From Rhodopseudomonas sp. P2A-2r (lineage in GTDB: Bacteria; Pseudomonadota; Alphaproteobacteria; Rhizobiales; Xanthobacteraceae): a stretch of DNA of 64,000 nucleotides. Shown here piece after piece: positions 53,885-63,990 of this stretch (the first letter of the stretch is position 1; every line of letters starts with the position of its first letter). The notes under the pieces were generated by a model, which did no database searches, was not told where the DNA came from, and saw nothing but the letters and a program-made list of their open reading frames with translations. The position numbers and the translations under genes are program-made. The DNA lies in the NCBI RefSeq assembly GCF_026015985.1, contig NZ_CP110389.1, positions 4,744,001 through 4,808,000 on the forward strand. The letters run 5' to 3'.

Positions 53885-54880
53885 CTATGCATTTTCTCGT
53901 ACGTCGTAGTGCCGACGATACCAGGCGACAAAGTTGCGAATGCCGGTCGCGATGGAGGTTTCCGGCCTGAAGCCCACATCCCGCATGAGATCATCCACGT
54001 CAGCGAAGGTTTCCGGCACATCGCCCGGCTGCATCGGCAGCATGGTCTTCTGCGCCGCGCGTCCGAGTTCCTTTTCCAGCACGGTCACCACGTCGAGCAG
54101 ATCCTCCGGCTTGTTGTTGCCGACATTGTAGATCCTGGCGGGCGCCTGTTCATCGCTGCCTTCGGGCACATGGTCAATCAGCCGATCGATCACGCGCGTG
54201 ACGTCGTCGACATAGGTGAAATCGCGGCGCATCTTCCCATGGTTGAAAAGCTTGATCGGCACGCCCTCGACGATCGCCTTGGTAAACAGAAAAATCGCCA
54301 TATCCGGCCGGCCCCACGGCCCATAGACGGTGAAGAACCGCAACCCGGTGGTCGGAAGCCGATAGAGATGGCTATAGGAATGCGCCATCAGCTCATTGGC
54401 CTTCTTCGTCGCGGCATAGAGGCTGATGGGGTTGTCGACCCGGTCGCCGACCGAAAACGGCATCTTCTTGTTGGCGCCGTAGACCGATGATGATGACGCA
54501 TAGAGCAGATGCCGGCAATCGTTGTGACGGCAACCCTCCAGCACGTTGAGGAAGCCTTCCAGATTGGCGTCGGCATAGGCATGCGGATGCTCGATCGAAT
54601 AGCGCACCCCCGCCTGCGCCGCGAGGTGAATCACAACCGGGAAGCGATGCCTGGCAAACAGCGCGGCGATGGCGGCTCGATCCGCCAGATTGGCGTGCAC
54701 GAACTCGAATCCGGGGTGTTTCTGCAGGATGTCCAGCCGGGCTTGTTTGAGGGTCGGATCATAGTAATCGTTCAGGCTGTCCAACCCGACGATGCGACGA
54801 CCATCGTCGAGCAATCGCTGCGCGACGTGAAATCCGATAAATCCCGCAGCGCCCGTGACCAGAACTGGTTCATCCGACAT
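53885..54880 (-). CDS. UDP-glucuronate 4-epimerase (NAD-dependent epimerase/dehydratase)
   Basis: A 331-aa extended SDR. ATG at 54880 has GGAGG 4 bases upstream. NAD motif VTGAAGFIGFHVAQRLL, GLDSLNDYYDPTLKQARL (characteristic of UDP-GlcA 4-epimerases), Ser-Ser-Val-Tyr-Gly (SSSSVYGANKKMPF), catalytic Tyr-Lys in YAATKKANELMAHSYSHLY, and GLRFFTVYGPWGRPDMA. It converts UDP-glucuronate to UDP-galacturonate for surface polysaccharide. It precedes manC on the same strand with a short gap and is divergent from a WecA-type transferase gene across 204 bp. Confidence 0.92.
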   Translation of the reverse strand: MSDEPVLVTGAAGFIGFHVAQRLLDDGRRIVGLDSLNDYYDPTLKQARLDILQKHPGFEFVHANLADRAAIAALFARHRFPVVIHLAAQAGVRYSIEHPHAYADANLEGFLNVLEGCRHNDCRHLLYASSSSVYGANKKMPFSVGDRVDNPISLYAATKKANELMAHSYSHLYRLPTTGLRFFTVYGPWGRPDMAIFLFTKAIVEGVPIKLFNHGKMRRDFTYVDDVTRVIDRLIDHVPEGSDEQAPARIYNVGNNKPEDLLDVVTVLEKELGRAAQKTMLPMQPGDVPETFADVDDLMRDVGFRPETSIATGIRNFVAWYRRHYDVRENA

Positions 54881-55084
54881 TCGACCTCCGGTGGCATTCA
54901 AGCATCGGCCCTGACCGGCAGCAACCCGGAGCTCGCTCCTTATGCTGCGAAGCCCCTCAACGCAAGATTGGGCAGATCCAGCTCAAAAGTCGCCATCCAG
55001 TTGGATGGTGATTCCCTGAAACTGGGATATGAAACGGAAACGCGGCTATGTTATGCCCCCGCCACATCAAGTTTGATCATCTCA

Positions 55085-56095
55085 ATGTCACATTTCGAAC
55101 TCGCGATCATGGCCGTCGGAATAGCCGCTGCAGCGCTTTGTGCTGCGCTGACGCCAGTCCTGCGACCGCTGCTCGTCCGCTACGCACTGGCACGCCCCAA
55201 TGCGCGGTCGTCGCACGTCGTCCCCACCCCACAGGGCGCGGGGATCGCGGTGATCGGCGCGACGCTGCTGGTCGCCGGGATCGCGATCCTGTCGGTATTG
55301 GGGGCTCAACCGCTGGCGCTGTGGACGGTGTTTGGCGCGACCGTCGGGATCGCGGCCATTGGCGCCGCCGACGATCTGCATCCGATATCGGTGGCGCCAC
55401 GCTTGGCGATGCAGGCGATTGCCGTTGGCGCCGTCCTGTTCGCCATCCCCGCCGATCTGCGGATCGTCAATGATTTCCCAATCTGGCTCGAGCGCGGCGT
55501 GCTGTTGCTCGCCGCTCTCTGGTTCGTCAACCTCGTCAACTTCATGGACGGGCTGGACTGGATGACCGTTGCCGAAGTCGTCCCGGTCACCGGCGCTCTG
55601 GTCGTGATCGGTCTGTTCGGTGGACTGCCTGCATCCGCCACATTCGTCGCCGCCGCATTGGGTGGCGCAATGATAGGCTTCGCACCGTTCAACCGCCCGG
55701 TAGCCCGGGTTTTTCTCGGCGACGTCGGCAGCCTGCCGATCGGCCTGCTGCTGGGTTGGTGCTTTCTGGAACTGGCGTTTCGGCAGCATCTGGCCGCTGC
55801 AATTCTTCTGCCGCTGTATTATCTCGCCGATGCGACGATCACGTTGCTGCGGAGGCTGGCGAAGCGCGAGGCTGTCTGGCTCGCTCACCGCTCGCATTTC
55901 TACCAGCGTGCGACCGACAACGGCTTCACGGTCCTGCAGGTCGTCGGCCGGGTATTCGTCCTCAACATCGGACTGGCGATGCTGGCCGGCCTGTCGATCT
56001 ATCTCGATTCCACCGGCGCGGATCTTGGCTTGCTTGCGGCGGGTGCAGTCATCGTCGCGGTCGTGCTGCGGCAATTCTCCACGCCACAGCGCTAA
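55085..56095 (+). CDS. Polyprenyl-phosphate sugar-1-phosphate transferase (WecA/WbpL family)
   Basis: A 336-aa inner-membrane protein of glycosyltransferase family 4 with about 10-11 membrane segments. ATG at 55085, no strong ribosome site visible. Key motifs are ADDLHPISVAPRL (Mg-binding DD), NLVNFMDGLDWM (second Asp motif), RVFLGDVGSLPIGLL (DxGS) and a basic loop WLAHRSHFYQRATD that binds nucleotide. It transfers a sugar-1-phosphate from UDP to undecaprenyl phosphate, starting O-antigen or capsule assembly. Convergent with the CapD-type gene, only 6 bases apart. Confidence 0.93.
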   Translation: MSHFELAIMAVGIAAAALCAALTPVLRPLLVRYALARPNARSSHVVPTPQGAGIAVIGATLLVAGIAILSVLGAQPLALWTVFGATVGIAAIGAADDLHPISVAPRLAMQAIAVGAVLFAIPADLRIVNDFPIWLERGVLLLAALWFVNLVNFMDGLDWMTVAEVVPVTGALVVIGLFGGLPASATFVAAALGGAMIGFAPFNRPVARVFLGDVGSLPIGLLLGWCFLELAFRQHLAAAILLPLYYLADATITLLRRLAKREAVWLAHRSHFYQRATDNGFTVLQVVGRVFVLNIGLAMLAGLSIYLDSTGADLGLLAAGAVIVAVVLRQFSTPQR

Positions 56096-56101
56096 CCTGC
56101 G

Positions 56102-58012
56102 TCAGCCAGCCTCTGCCCGATACTCCGGAACGGCGTCCTTCAGGATCGCCACCACCACATCGTGCTGATCGGCCGCGATGGCACTGAGCAAGGCCGCCAG
56201 CCACGACTTGAGCGTCGGCAGCGGCAGTTCGTGCGGCCGCGCCGCGAGAATGCCGGCAATGCCGATCTCGCTGGTGGGCTCCTGCTTGGCAAACAGAATC
56301 TCGTTGAGCCGCTCGCCAGGACGCACGCCGGTGAAAACGATGTCGATGTCGTAGCCCGGCTGCAGTCCCGACAGCCGGATCATGCGATCGGCGAGATCGA
56401 CGATCTTGACCGGCTGCCCCATGCTCAGCACGTAGACCGAAGCATCGGAGTGCTGCGCATTCATCGCATGGGTCGCAGCGGTGACCACGAGATCGCAGGC
56501 CTCGCGGATGGTCATGAAGTAGCGCACCATGTCGGGATGGGTCACGGTCACCGGGCCGCCGGCCTCGATCTGCGCCTTGAACTTCGGCACCACCGAGCCG
56601 TTCGACGCCAGCACGTTGCCGAACCGCACCGAGATCAGCCGCATCGGCGACTTGGCGTCACAGCCGCTGGAGGCGTCGCCGTCGAGTGCCTGGCAGTACA
56701 TTTCGGCGAAGCGCTTGGTGAGGCCGAGCATCGACACGGGCTCGATCGCCTTGTCGGTGGAGATCATCACCATGGCATCCGCGCCCGACGCCAGCGCCGC
56801 ATCAGCGACGTTGACCGAGCCGAAGATGTTGGTCTTGACGCCCTCGCCCCAGTCGCGCTCCAGAATCGGGACATGCTTCAACGCCGCCGCATGAAACACG
56901 ACGTCCGGCTTGAATGCGATCATCAGCTGATGGATGCGCTCGCGATCGCGGACATCGGCAATATGGCCGTCAACGACCGCGCCGGTGACCTTGGTCGACA
57001 GCTTCTCCATAGCGGCATGAAGTGCCGGCTCGGAGTTTTCAATGATCAGCAGCCGCGCCGCGCCGAAGGTGGTGACACGGTCGCAGATCTCATAGCCGAT
57101 CGAGCCACCGCCGCCGGTCACGACAACCGACTTGCCGCGCACGAAGGCTTCCAGCCGCGCGTAGTCGATCTTGACGCTGGGACGCAGCAGCAGGTCTTCC
57201 ACGGCCACTGGCGCGAGTTGCGGCGTGTCCCGGCTTTCCTCCAGCGACGGCAACCGGCTAACCACGAGGCCAAGCTTCCGCGCCCGCATCAGGACGGCTT
57301 CGGGATGGGCCTCATCCGTGAAGGCCGAAGGCGTCATCACCACGCGCTCGATCGGTCGGCTGCGGTTGGCAAAGTCCTCGACCACATTCTGCAGGTCGTC
57401 GATCCCGCCCAGCACGGGAACGCCGCGGATGGTCTGGCCGCGATCCGACATCGCAGGCGACAGAATCCCGACCGGCCACAGCCGCTTGACCGCGCCGCTC
57501 TCGATGCCGCGCAGGAAGACCTCAACATCCGCAGCGCGGCCGATCAGCAAGGTCGGTGCGGCATCCATCGCGCGCGCCTGGTTGCGCGTGCGCGTGTAGC
57601 GAAAGTAGCGATAGGTCAGCCGCGATCCACTGAGAAAGAAGATTTCGATGAACCAGTAGATGATGATCGTCGTCTTGCCCAAGAAGAACGTGCCGTAGAC
57701 GTTCGGGGCGAGGAAAATATAGTCCAGCACCAGCAGCGCGACCGACATCACGGTGGCGGCGCGGATGATATTGAACAGGTCGGGGACCGAAATGAAGCGC
57801 CACTTGGTGGTCGTCAGCTGGAACATGTAGCAGACGAAAAAACTGAAGACGACGAAATAGGGCAGAATCGTCAACAGCAACGGCAGCCGGTCCCACAGGT
57901 TTTCGCCGTCGAAACGCAGCATGAAACTCAGGACCACAGCCGCCGCGGTCGCGCCTGCGTCGTGAATCGCAATCAGCCAGTTTCGCCAGGTAAACGCAAA
58001 AATACGGGCCAT
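56102..58012 (-). CDS. Membrane-bound nucleotide-sugar 4,6-dehydratase (CapD/WbpM/FlaA1 type)
   Basis: About 636 aa. Four N-terminal transmembrane segments (about 10-130) are followed by a degenerate nucleotide-binding half (about 140-280), then the catalytic SDR domain: VVVTGGGGSIGYEICDRVTT, FHAAALKHVPILE, STDKAIEPVSMLGLTKR, and VRFGNVLASNGSVVPKF. The SMLGLTK motif has Met where SDRs have Tyr, as in WbpM. It makes UDP-4-keto-6-deoxy sugars from UDP-GlcNAc. ATG at 58012 has no obvious ribosome site and lies 34 bases after the hldE stop. Confidence 0.92.
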   Translation of the reverse strand: MARIFAFTWRNWLIAIHDAGATAAAVVLSFMLRFDGENLWDRLPLLLTILPYFVVFSFFVCYMFQLTTTKWRFISVPDLFNIIRAATVMSVALLVLDYIFLAPNVYGTFFLGKTTIIIYWFIEIFFLSGSRLTYRYFRYTRTRNQARAMDAAPTLLIGRAADVEVFLRGIESGAVKRLWPVGILSPAMSDRGQTIRGVPVLGGIDDLQNVVEDFANRSRPIERVVMTPSAFTDEAHPEAVLMRARKLGLVVSRLPSLEESRDTPQLAPVAVEDLLLRPSVKIDYARLEAFVRGKSVVVTGGGGSIGYEICDRVTTFGAARLLIIENSEPALHAAMEKLSTKVTGAVVDGHIADVRDRERIHQLMIAFKPDVVFHAAALKHVPILERDWGEGVKTNIFGSVNVADAALASGADAMVMISTDKAIEPVSMLGLTKRFAEMYCQALDGDASSGCDAKSPMRLISVRFGNVLASNGSVVPKFKAQIEAGGPVTVTHPDMVRYFMTIREACDLVVTAATHAMNAQHSDASVYVLSMGQPVKIVDLADRMIRLSGLQPGYDIDIVFTGVRPGERLNEILFAKQEPTSEIGIAGILAARPHELPLPTLKSWLAALLSAIAADQHDVVVAILKDAVPEYRAEAG

Positions 58013-58046
58013 CAATGTGCCAACGATCGTGAGATTGGGATGAGTG

Positions 58047-59519
58047 TCATCTTTGGTCTCCGCGAGCGCGGTTGACCAGGGATGTCGTGCTGTGGCCCTG
58101 CAGGATGTCGACCAGCACAACCTCCCCGCCGTTGGCGTCAACGACCTCGTGCCCGACCACCTGCTCACGGGTGTAGTCGCCGCCCTTGACCAGCACGCTC
58201 GGCCGGATCTGCGTGATCAACTTCAGCGGGGTATCCTCTTCGAAGATGACGACGAGATCGACCGCCTCCAGCGCCGCCAGCACCTCCGCACGCGAACGCT
58301 CGTCCTGCACGGGCCTGTCCTGGCCCTTCAATCGCTTCACCGACGCGTCGCTGTTGAGACCGACGATCAGCCGGTCGCAGGTGGCCCGCGCGGCGGTTAG
58401 CACCTTGACGTGGCCGGGGTGTAGAATGTCGAAACAGCCATTGGTGAAGCCGATGCGCAGCTCGGCCTTGCGCCATTCCTGCAGCCTTGCATCGAGATCG
58501 CCCGGCGCCATGGCGATCTTGTCCTCGGCAGCGAGAAACGCATCGGGCAGCATCCTGCGCCGCAGTTCAGCAAGGGTCACGATCGCGGTGCCCTTCTTGC
58601 TGACCGCGACCGCGGCCGCCGCCGTCGCGGTGCGCAAAGCGGTCTCCCAGTCGGCGCCAGCCGCCAGCGTCACCGCAAGCATCGCCGCCACCGTATCACC
58701 GGCACCGGAGACGTCGCGCACCTTGGCCGGCAACGCCGGCACGTGGATCGGCTCGCCGCCGCGCGGCACCAGCGTCATGCCATGCTCGCTCTGCGTCACC
58801 AGCATGGCTTCGCAGTCCGCCAGCAGCATCGCCTCCTGAGCTGCCGTCGCGATGCCTGCTTCGCTGCCGGCACGGCTGCGGGTGGCCTCAGAAAATTCCT
58901 TGCGGTTCGGCGTCAGCAGCGTGGCGCCGCGATAGATCGCGAAATTGGCGCTCTTCGGATCGACAATCACCCGCTTGCCGAGTTTCTTCGCGGCGTCGAT
59001 GACGTTGCGGATCACCCGCGCCGTCAGCACGCCCTTGGCATAGTCCGACAGCAGCACGATATCGGCGCGCGCAAGCTGCGGCAGGATCGTATCGATCAGT
59101 TGCTGTTCGATGGCTGCGGCGGCCGGCGCCGCCAATTCCCAGTCGGCGCGCAGCATATGGGTCGAGAAATGTTCCGACACGAAGCGCACCTTGCGCGTGG
59201 TCGGCCGCTGAGGGTCGACGATCAGCAGCGTCTCGATCAGGCTCTCCTGCGCCAGTGTCTCCTTGAGGGTTGCGCCGGCAAGGTCGTCGCCGACCAGTCC
59301 GACGAAGATGCAGCGCGCGCCGAGCGCCGCGATATTGCGCGCCACATTGCCTGCGCCGCCGATATTGATCTCGCTGCGCTGGACCGCGATCACCGGCGCC
59401 GGCGCTTCCGGCGAGATCCGCGAGACCTCGCCATAGACGAATTCGTCGAGCATGAGGTCGCCGACGCACAGCACGGTCTGGCGGACGATCGCATGCGACA
59501 GGGCGTCAAAATCGAACAT
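58047..59519 (-). CDS. hldE: Bifunctional D-glycero-beta-D-manno-heptose-7-phosphate kinase / 1-phosphate adenylyltransferase
   Basis: A 490-aa fusion of a ribokinase-type kinase (about 1-330) and a nucleotidyltransferase (about 350-490). Kinase: [65 protein letters not shown]. Transferase: [18 protein letters not shown] (HxGH), [33 protein letters not shown]. It phosphorylates heptose-7-P and later adenylylates heptose-1-P, steps 2 and 4 in ADP-heptose synthesis for LPS core. ATG at 59519. Same strand and close to hldD upstream (22-base gap). Confidence 0.95.
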   Translation of the reverse strand: MFDFDALSHAIVRQTVLCVGDLMLDEFVYGEVSRISPEAPAPVIAVQRSEINIGGAGNVARNIAALGARCIFVGLVGDDLAGATLKETLAQESLIETLLIVDPQRPTTRKVRFVSEHFSTHMLRADWELAAPAAAAIEQQLIDTILPQLARADIVLLSDYAKGVLTARVIRNVIDAAKKLGKRVIVDPKSANFAIYRGATLLTPNRKEFSEATRSRAGSEAGIATAAQEAMLLADCEAMLVTQSEHGMTLVPRGGEPIHVPALPAKVRDVSGAGDTVAAMLAVTLAAGADWETALRTATAAAAVAVSKKGTAIVTLAELRRRMLPDAFLAAEDKIAMAPGDLDARLQEWRKAELRIGFTNGCFDILHPGHVKVLTAARATCDRLIVGLNSDASVKRLKGQDRPVQDERSRAEVLAALEAVDLVVIFEEDTPLKLITQIRPSVLVKGGDYTREQVVGHEVVDANGGEVVLVDILQGHSTTSLVNRARGDQR

Positions 59520-59541
59520 CAAGCTGTTACCTGTGGCACGT

Positions 59542-60522
59542 TCAGCGGAAGCGATCGGGCTGGTCGAGGAAGCCCCGGACGTATTGATCGACCGCATCCT
59601 CCAGCGAGGTGAAGCCGCCGTTATAGCCGGCCCCGCGCAAGCGATCACCATCGCTTTGCGTGAAATACTGGTAACTGCCGCGGATCTGCTCGGGCATGTC
59701 GACATAGGCGATGTTCGGCTTGCTGCCGAGCGCGCTGTAGGCGGCGAGCATCATGTCCCTGAAGCTGCGCGCCGTGCCGGTGCCGACATTGAACAGCCCG
59801 CTTACCGACGGCGTCGCCAGCAGCCAGGTCATCACCCGCACCACGTCGTCCACATAGATGAAATCGCGGCGCTGGTCGCCGTCGGCGATGCCGTCGCGAT
59901 GCGACTTGAACAGCTCGATCGTGCGGCCGGCCTTGATGTCATCGAAGCGCTTGGTCAGCACGCTCATCATGCCGCCCTTGTGATACTCGTTGGGACCAAA
60001 CACGTTGAAGAATTTCAGGCCGGCCCATTGCGGCGGCAGTTTTTCGCCGCGGGCCGCGCGCTCCGCCACCGCCATGTCGAACAGATGCTTGCTCCAGCCA
60101 TAGAGATTCATCGGCCGCAGCGCCTTCAGCGCGGTCAACGACGCATCGTCGCGAAATCCCTGGGCGCCGTCGCCATAGGTCGAGGCCGACGAGGCGTAGA
60201 TCAGCGGCGTCGCACTGGCCGTGCACCAGTCGAGCAGGCGCATCGACAGGCGAAAATTGGTCTCGATGACTAAGTCGCCATCGGTCGCCGTGGTCTCCGA
60301 GATCGCACCAAGGTGGATCACGGCATCGAGCTTGCGGCCCTGCAGCCAGCCCATCAGTTCGGCCGGCGGCACGATATCGGCCAGCTGGCGCTTGGCGAGA
60401 TTGCGCCATTTGCCGTCGTGCCCGAGCACGTCACAGACGGCCACGTCCGTGCGGCCGGCGTCATTCAGCGCGGCCACGACATTCGATCCGATAAAACCGG
60501 CTCCTCCGGTCACCAGCAGCAT
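59542..60522 (-). CDS. hldD: ADP-L-glycero-D-manno-heptose 6-epimerase
   Basis: A 326-aa extended SDR with [49 protein letters not shown] and the Tyr-Lys pair in [32 protein letters not shown] and [13 protein letters not shown] are HldD signatures. Final enzyme of ADP-L,D-heptose biosynthesis. ATG at 60522 has GGGGA 5 bases upstream. Divergent from the heptosyltransferase-like gene across a 190-bp AT-rich region (60680-60714) that likely carries both promoters. Confidence 0.94.
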   Translation of the reverse strand: MLLVTGGAGFIGSNVVAALNDAGRTDVAVCDVLGHDGKWRNLAKRQLADIVPPAELMGWLQGRKLDAVIHLGAISETTATDGDLVIETNFRLSMRLLDWCTASATPLIYASSASTYGDGAQGFRDDASLTALKALRPMNLYGWSKHLFDMAVAERAARGEKLPPQWAGLKFFNVFGPNEYHKGGMMSVLTKRFDDIKAGRTIELFKSHRDGIADGDQRRDFIYVDDVVRVMTWLLATPSVSGLFNVGTGTARSFRDMMLAAYSALGSKPNIAYVDMPEQIRGSYQYFTQSDGDRLRGAGYNGGFTSLEDAVDQYVRGFLDQPDRFR

Positions 60523-60714
60523 GGAATCCCCGAACTGATTGTGCGCCGCCACCTTTGCCCCAGTCGCGCCCGGCAGGCAACTTGGACCGCCGCGAGGCCT
60601 GCGCCGCCGACGGCTTGGTCTCGATGTGACTTTACCCGCCTGCGGGGAGCAGGTACCGACAAGACGTCGTTTGCCAACAGCGAATTCATTAAATTATGAA
60701 TATAAATTCAACAC

Positions 60715-61767
60715 ATGACGGCGCCGCGGGGGCGAGGCGGACGACACGAGTCCGATTCTGATCGTGCCCTATATGTGGATCGGCGACTTCGTCCGCGGGC
60801 ACACGGTGGTGCGGCTGCTCAAGCAGCGCTGGCCGAATCGCCCGGTGGACATCCTGGTGAATTCCCAGGTCGCCTCGCTGGTCGATTATATGCCCGGGGT
60901 GCGGGCCGGGGTGCTCTGGGACCTGCCGCGCCGCCGGTTGGCGCTGGCCAAGCAGTGGGAACTGGCGGCGAAACTGCGAGCCCGGCACTACCGGACGGTG
61001 CTGGTGATGCCGCGGACGTGGAAGTCCGCCCTCGCCCCGGCGCTGGCCGGTATCCCGGAACGGATCGGCTTTGTCGGCGAGTTCCGCTTCGGCCTGCTCA
61101 ACCGCTGGCGCTGGGGCGAGAAGGCCCTGCCCCGCATGATCGACAAAAAGGGCGCGCTGGCACTGCCGGAGGGGCGACCCCGCCCGCGGAATGGCCGGTT
61201 CCGCAGTTGCAGGTACCCGCCGACGAGATCGCCCGCTGGCGCCTCGCCAACGGCCTCGGCAACGGTCCTGCCGTGGCGCTGGGGCCCGGCTCGGTCGGCC
61301 CGTCCAAGCGCTGGAGCTGGTATGCCGAGGCGGCAAAACTGCTGGCCGAGCGCGGGCTGGACGTCTGGGTCATCGGCGGCCCCGGAGAAAAGGCGCTGGC
61401 GGACGAGATCGTTGCCACCGGCGGCCCCAGGGTGCGGGATCTGACCGGGACCGACCTGCGCAACGGCGTGGTGGCAATGGCCGCGGCGGGCGTCGCGGCG
61501 ACCAACGATTCCGGCCTGATGCATATCGCCGCCGCTGCGGGCACGCCGACGATCGGCATCTTCGGCCCGACCAGCCCGCATCTGTGGGGCCCGCTCAATC
61601 CCCTAGCCGCCACCATCCAGACCAAGACCGTGGTGCCGTGCCAGCCCTGCCACAGGCCGGTCTGCACCATGAACAACCATGCCTGCATGCGCGACATTCC
61701 AGCCATCGAGGTGGCCGACATCACCGCCAGCGTGCTGGCCGAAGCCACCGCGCGACTGGCGCACTGA
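60715..61767 (+). pseudogene. Glycosyltransferase family 9 (heptosyltransferase-like), two compensating indels
   Basis: The family N-terminus ILIVPYMWIGDFVRGHTVVR lies in the frame of the GTG at 60764, whereas ATG 60715 and the C-terminus are in another frame. Removing one G from the G5 run at 60728-60732 yields MTAPRGEADDTSPILIVPYM. Adding one G at the G4 run at 61171-61174 yields ALPEGATPPAEWPVPQLQVP, after which VALGPGSVGPSKRWSWY and the C-terminal LMHIAAAAGTPTIGIFGPTS follow. The frames cancel, so a full-length open frame exists but translates the middle wrongly. Corrected length is about 350 aa, normal for ADP-heptose:LPS heptosyltransferases. It starts the plus-strand operon with gmhA and gmhB. 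Confidence 0.87.
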
Positions 61768-61838
61768 TCCTGCCGGTCGCGCTTGCGCCGATCCGGCCCG
61801 GCCGCTACCAGAACCTCGCAATCAACCGGGACACTGCC

Positions 61839-62432
61839 GTGAACCACGATCCGATCGCCGCTCATTTCGAACAATCGCGCGCCGCGATGGAGCGCGCCGC
61901 CGGCGATCCCGCTTTGCTGGCAATATGCCACACCATTGCCGGCGTGATCGTCGCGGCGCTGCGCGCCGGCAACAAGGTGCTGCTGATCGGCAATGGCGGC
62001 AGTGCCGCCGATGCCCAGCACATCGCCGCCGAGATCGTCGGCCGCTACAAACTGAATCGCCCCGGCTGGGCCGCGATCGCACTGACCACCGACACGTCGG
62101 CATTGACCTCGATTGCCAACGACTACGGCTTCGAACAGGTTTTCGCGCGCCAGGTCGAAGGCCTCGGCCGAAGCGGCGACGTGCTGCTGGCCCTGTCCAC
62201 GTCCGGCAAGTCGCCGAACATTCTGGCCGCGCTGCGCAAGGCGCGCGCCATGGGAATCGTCACGGTCGGCCTTACCGGCACCAAAGGCGATGCGATGCAC
62301 GCCGACTGCGATCATCTGCTGGTGTCACCGAGCGACGACACGCCCGTGGTCCAGCAGATCCATCTCGCGGCCGCGCACGGTATCTGCGACGAAGTGGAGC
62401 GCGCGCTGGTGGCCAGGACCGACGCGACATGA
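61839..62432 (+). CDS. gmhA: Sedoheptulose-7-phosphate isomerase
   Basis: A 197-aa SIS-domain isomerase starting at GTG 61839 (GGGA upstream). [39 protein letters not shown] motif ([19 protein letters not shown]) and [20 protein letters not shown] are GmhA features. It turns sedoheptulose-7-phosphate into heptose-7-phosphate, the first step toward ADP-heptose. Its TGA overlaps the gmhB ATG (ATGA), giving translational coupling. Length is normal. Confidence 0.95.
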   Translation: MNHDPIAAHFEQSRAAMERAAGDPALLAICHTIAGVIVAALRAGNKVLLIGNGGSAADAQHIAAEIVGRYKLNRPGWAAIALTTDTSALTSIANDYGFEQVFARQVEGLGRSGDVLLALSTSGKSPNILAALRKARAMGIVTVGLTGTKGDAMHADCDHLLVSPSDDTPVVQQIHLAAAHGICDEVERALVARTDAT

Positions 62433-62962
62433 GCGGCAGCGCCATCTCCCGGCCCGCCGCCTTCCTCGACCGCGACGGCGTGATCAATCATGACGACGGC
62501 TACATGGGCACGGCGGACCGCATCCGCTGGATGCCGAATGCGGCCAGGGCCATCCGACGCCTCAACGACGCCGGCTATTTTGTCTTCCTGTTTTCCAACC
62601 AGTCCGGCGTGGCGCGCGGCTACTTCACCGAGGACGAGTTGCTCACCTTGTTCGGCTGGATGCGCGCCGAACTGAAGGCGCAGGGCGCGGTCATCGACGA
62701 CATCCGCTATTGCCCGCATCACCCCGCGGGATCGGTCGCCGGCTATCTCGAGGATCACCACTGGCGCAAACCGAGCCCCGGCATGATCCTCGATTTGATG
62801 CAGCACTGGCCGGTGCAGCACGCGGGCAGTTTTGTGATCGGCGACCGCGCCACCGATATCGAGGCCGCCACCGCCGTCGACCTGCCGGGCTATCTGTTTG
62901 CCGGCGGCGATCTCGACGCATTTGTCGCCGACATTCTCACGGGTCAGGTCAGCGTGCGATAG
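62429..62962 (+). CDS. gmhB: D-glycero-beta-D-manno-heptose-1,7-bisphosphate 7-phosphatase
   Basis: A 177-aa HAD phosphatase: nucleophile [16 protein letters not shown] (DxD), [16 protein letters not shown] (motif II), CPHHPAG (the zinc loop, first Cys-His pair; [12 protein letters not shown]), [14 protein letters not shown] (motif III Lys) and [18 protein letters not shown] (motif IV). It removes the 7-phosphate from heptose-1,7-bisphosphate (step 3). ATG at 62429 overlaps gmhA. Its 3' end overlaps the convergent glycosyltransferase gene by 19 bases. Confidence 0.94.
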   Translation: MSGSAISRPAAFLDRDGVINHDDGYMGTADRIRWMPNAARAIRRLNDAGYFVFLFSNQSGVARGYFTEDELLTLFGWMRAELKAQGAVIDDIRYCPHHPAGSVAGYLEDHHWRKPSPGMILDLMQHWPVQHAGSFVIGDRATDIEAATAVDLPGYLFAGGDLDAFVADILTGQVSVR

Positions 62963-63990
62963 ACCGCAGCAATCCCGGCGGCCTCGGCATCGAGACTGAA
63001 TTTGTCCAGCACGCGCTGACGCCCGCGGGCGCCCATCGCTGCAGCCTTGGCGGGATCGCACAGCAGCGGCCCCAGCGCGACCGCCAGGGCATCGGCATCG
63101 TCGATTGGCACCAGCACGCCGGTGACGCCGTCATCGACCACCAGTTCCGCCGCACCGGCGCGCGTCGCAACCAGCGCAGCGCCGGCCGCCATGGCCTCGA
63201 TCAGCGTCAGCCCAAATCCCTCGTTGCGCGAGGTGAAGGCGTAGATCGTCAATCTCTGATACCAGCGCTGCACCTCCGCGATCGGCAATTCGCCGGTGAT
63301 GACGATGCGCGACTGCAGTCCGGCTGCGGCGATCTGCCGGCGCAGTTCATCGGCAAAGCCGGCCTGATCCGGCTTGATCTCACCGACGATGACCGCGGTG
63401 AAATCAGGATAGAGCGGCAGTAGCCGGCACATCGCCGCGACAAACAGATCGGTTCCCTTCTGGGCGCGGACCCGTCCGAAGCAGCCGATCGCATGGCGTC
63501 CCGGCAATCCGGTTTCCGCGAAGGCTGCCGCGCGATCCGCGGGCGGCGCATAAGTTTCCGCATCGACGCCGTGGGTGACGACAACCGAGGGCACCTTCAG
63601 ATAGGAGGCAGAGACCGTGCTGGTTGCGATGATGGCGTCCATCCGGCGGATCAGCCAGCGCGTGATCCAGGTGTGATGGCGCTGCGCCGCCGAGGTGAAC
63701 ACCAGTTTCAGTGGCCAGCCGAGCGCCTTCAGCAGCACGCCGACGATCATCTCGTTGTTGCGTCGGGCGTGCCAGATCAGCGGCGTCGAGCGGCGCCACA
63801 ACCTCAGAAGGTCGGCCGCGCCCATCCGCTCAATGCCGTCCGGCGCGTCGGAACCCAGCCAGGCGGCGCGAAACATCCTGGCCAGCCTGGGAGCGACCAT
63901 GCGGTTGGTCGCGGTCACGCCGGAGTAACGCCAGTGCAGATTGGTGACGATCAGCTGCAGTTTCTGCCCTGATTGATGATCGATCGGCAC
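62944..63990 (-). CDS. GT4-type glycosyltransferase
   Basis: A 348-aa GT-B fold transferase. The GTG at 63990 (GGAG 6 bases upstream) is close to the window edge but gives a complete N-terminus ([20 protein letters not shown]). The C-terminal nucleotide-sugar-binding domain shows [47 protein letters not shown] and [20 protein letters not shown] with the EX7E motif (E-GFGLTLIE). Such enzymes add mannose or related sugars to LPS core. It converges with gmhB with a 19-base overlap. The acceptor is not known. Confidence 0.9.
   Translation of the reverse strand: MPIDHQSGQKLQLIVTNLHWRYSGVTATNRMVAPRLARMFRAAWLGSDAPDGIERMGAADLLRLWRRSTPLIWHARRNNEMIVGVLLKALGWPLKLVFTSAAQRHHTWITRWLIRRMDAIIATSTVSASYLKVPSVVVTHGVDAETYAPPADRAAAFAETGLPGRHAIGCFGRVRAQKGTDLFVAAMCRLLPLYPDFTAVIVGEIKPDQAGFADELRRQIAAAGLQSRIVITGELPIAEVQRWYQRLTIYAFTSRNEGFGLTLIEAMAAGAALVATRAGAAELVVDDGVTGVLVPIDDADALAVALGPLLCDPAKAAAMGARGRQRVLDKFSLDAEAAGIAAVYRTLT

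Noticed and set aside
56162..58075. A 637-codon open frame opposite the CapD-type gene
   Set aside because: Mirror frame of a conserved dehydratase; no start signal or homology.
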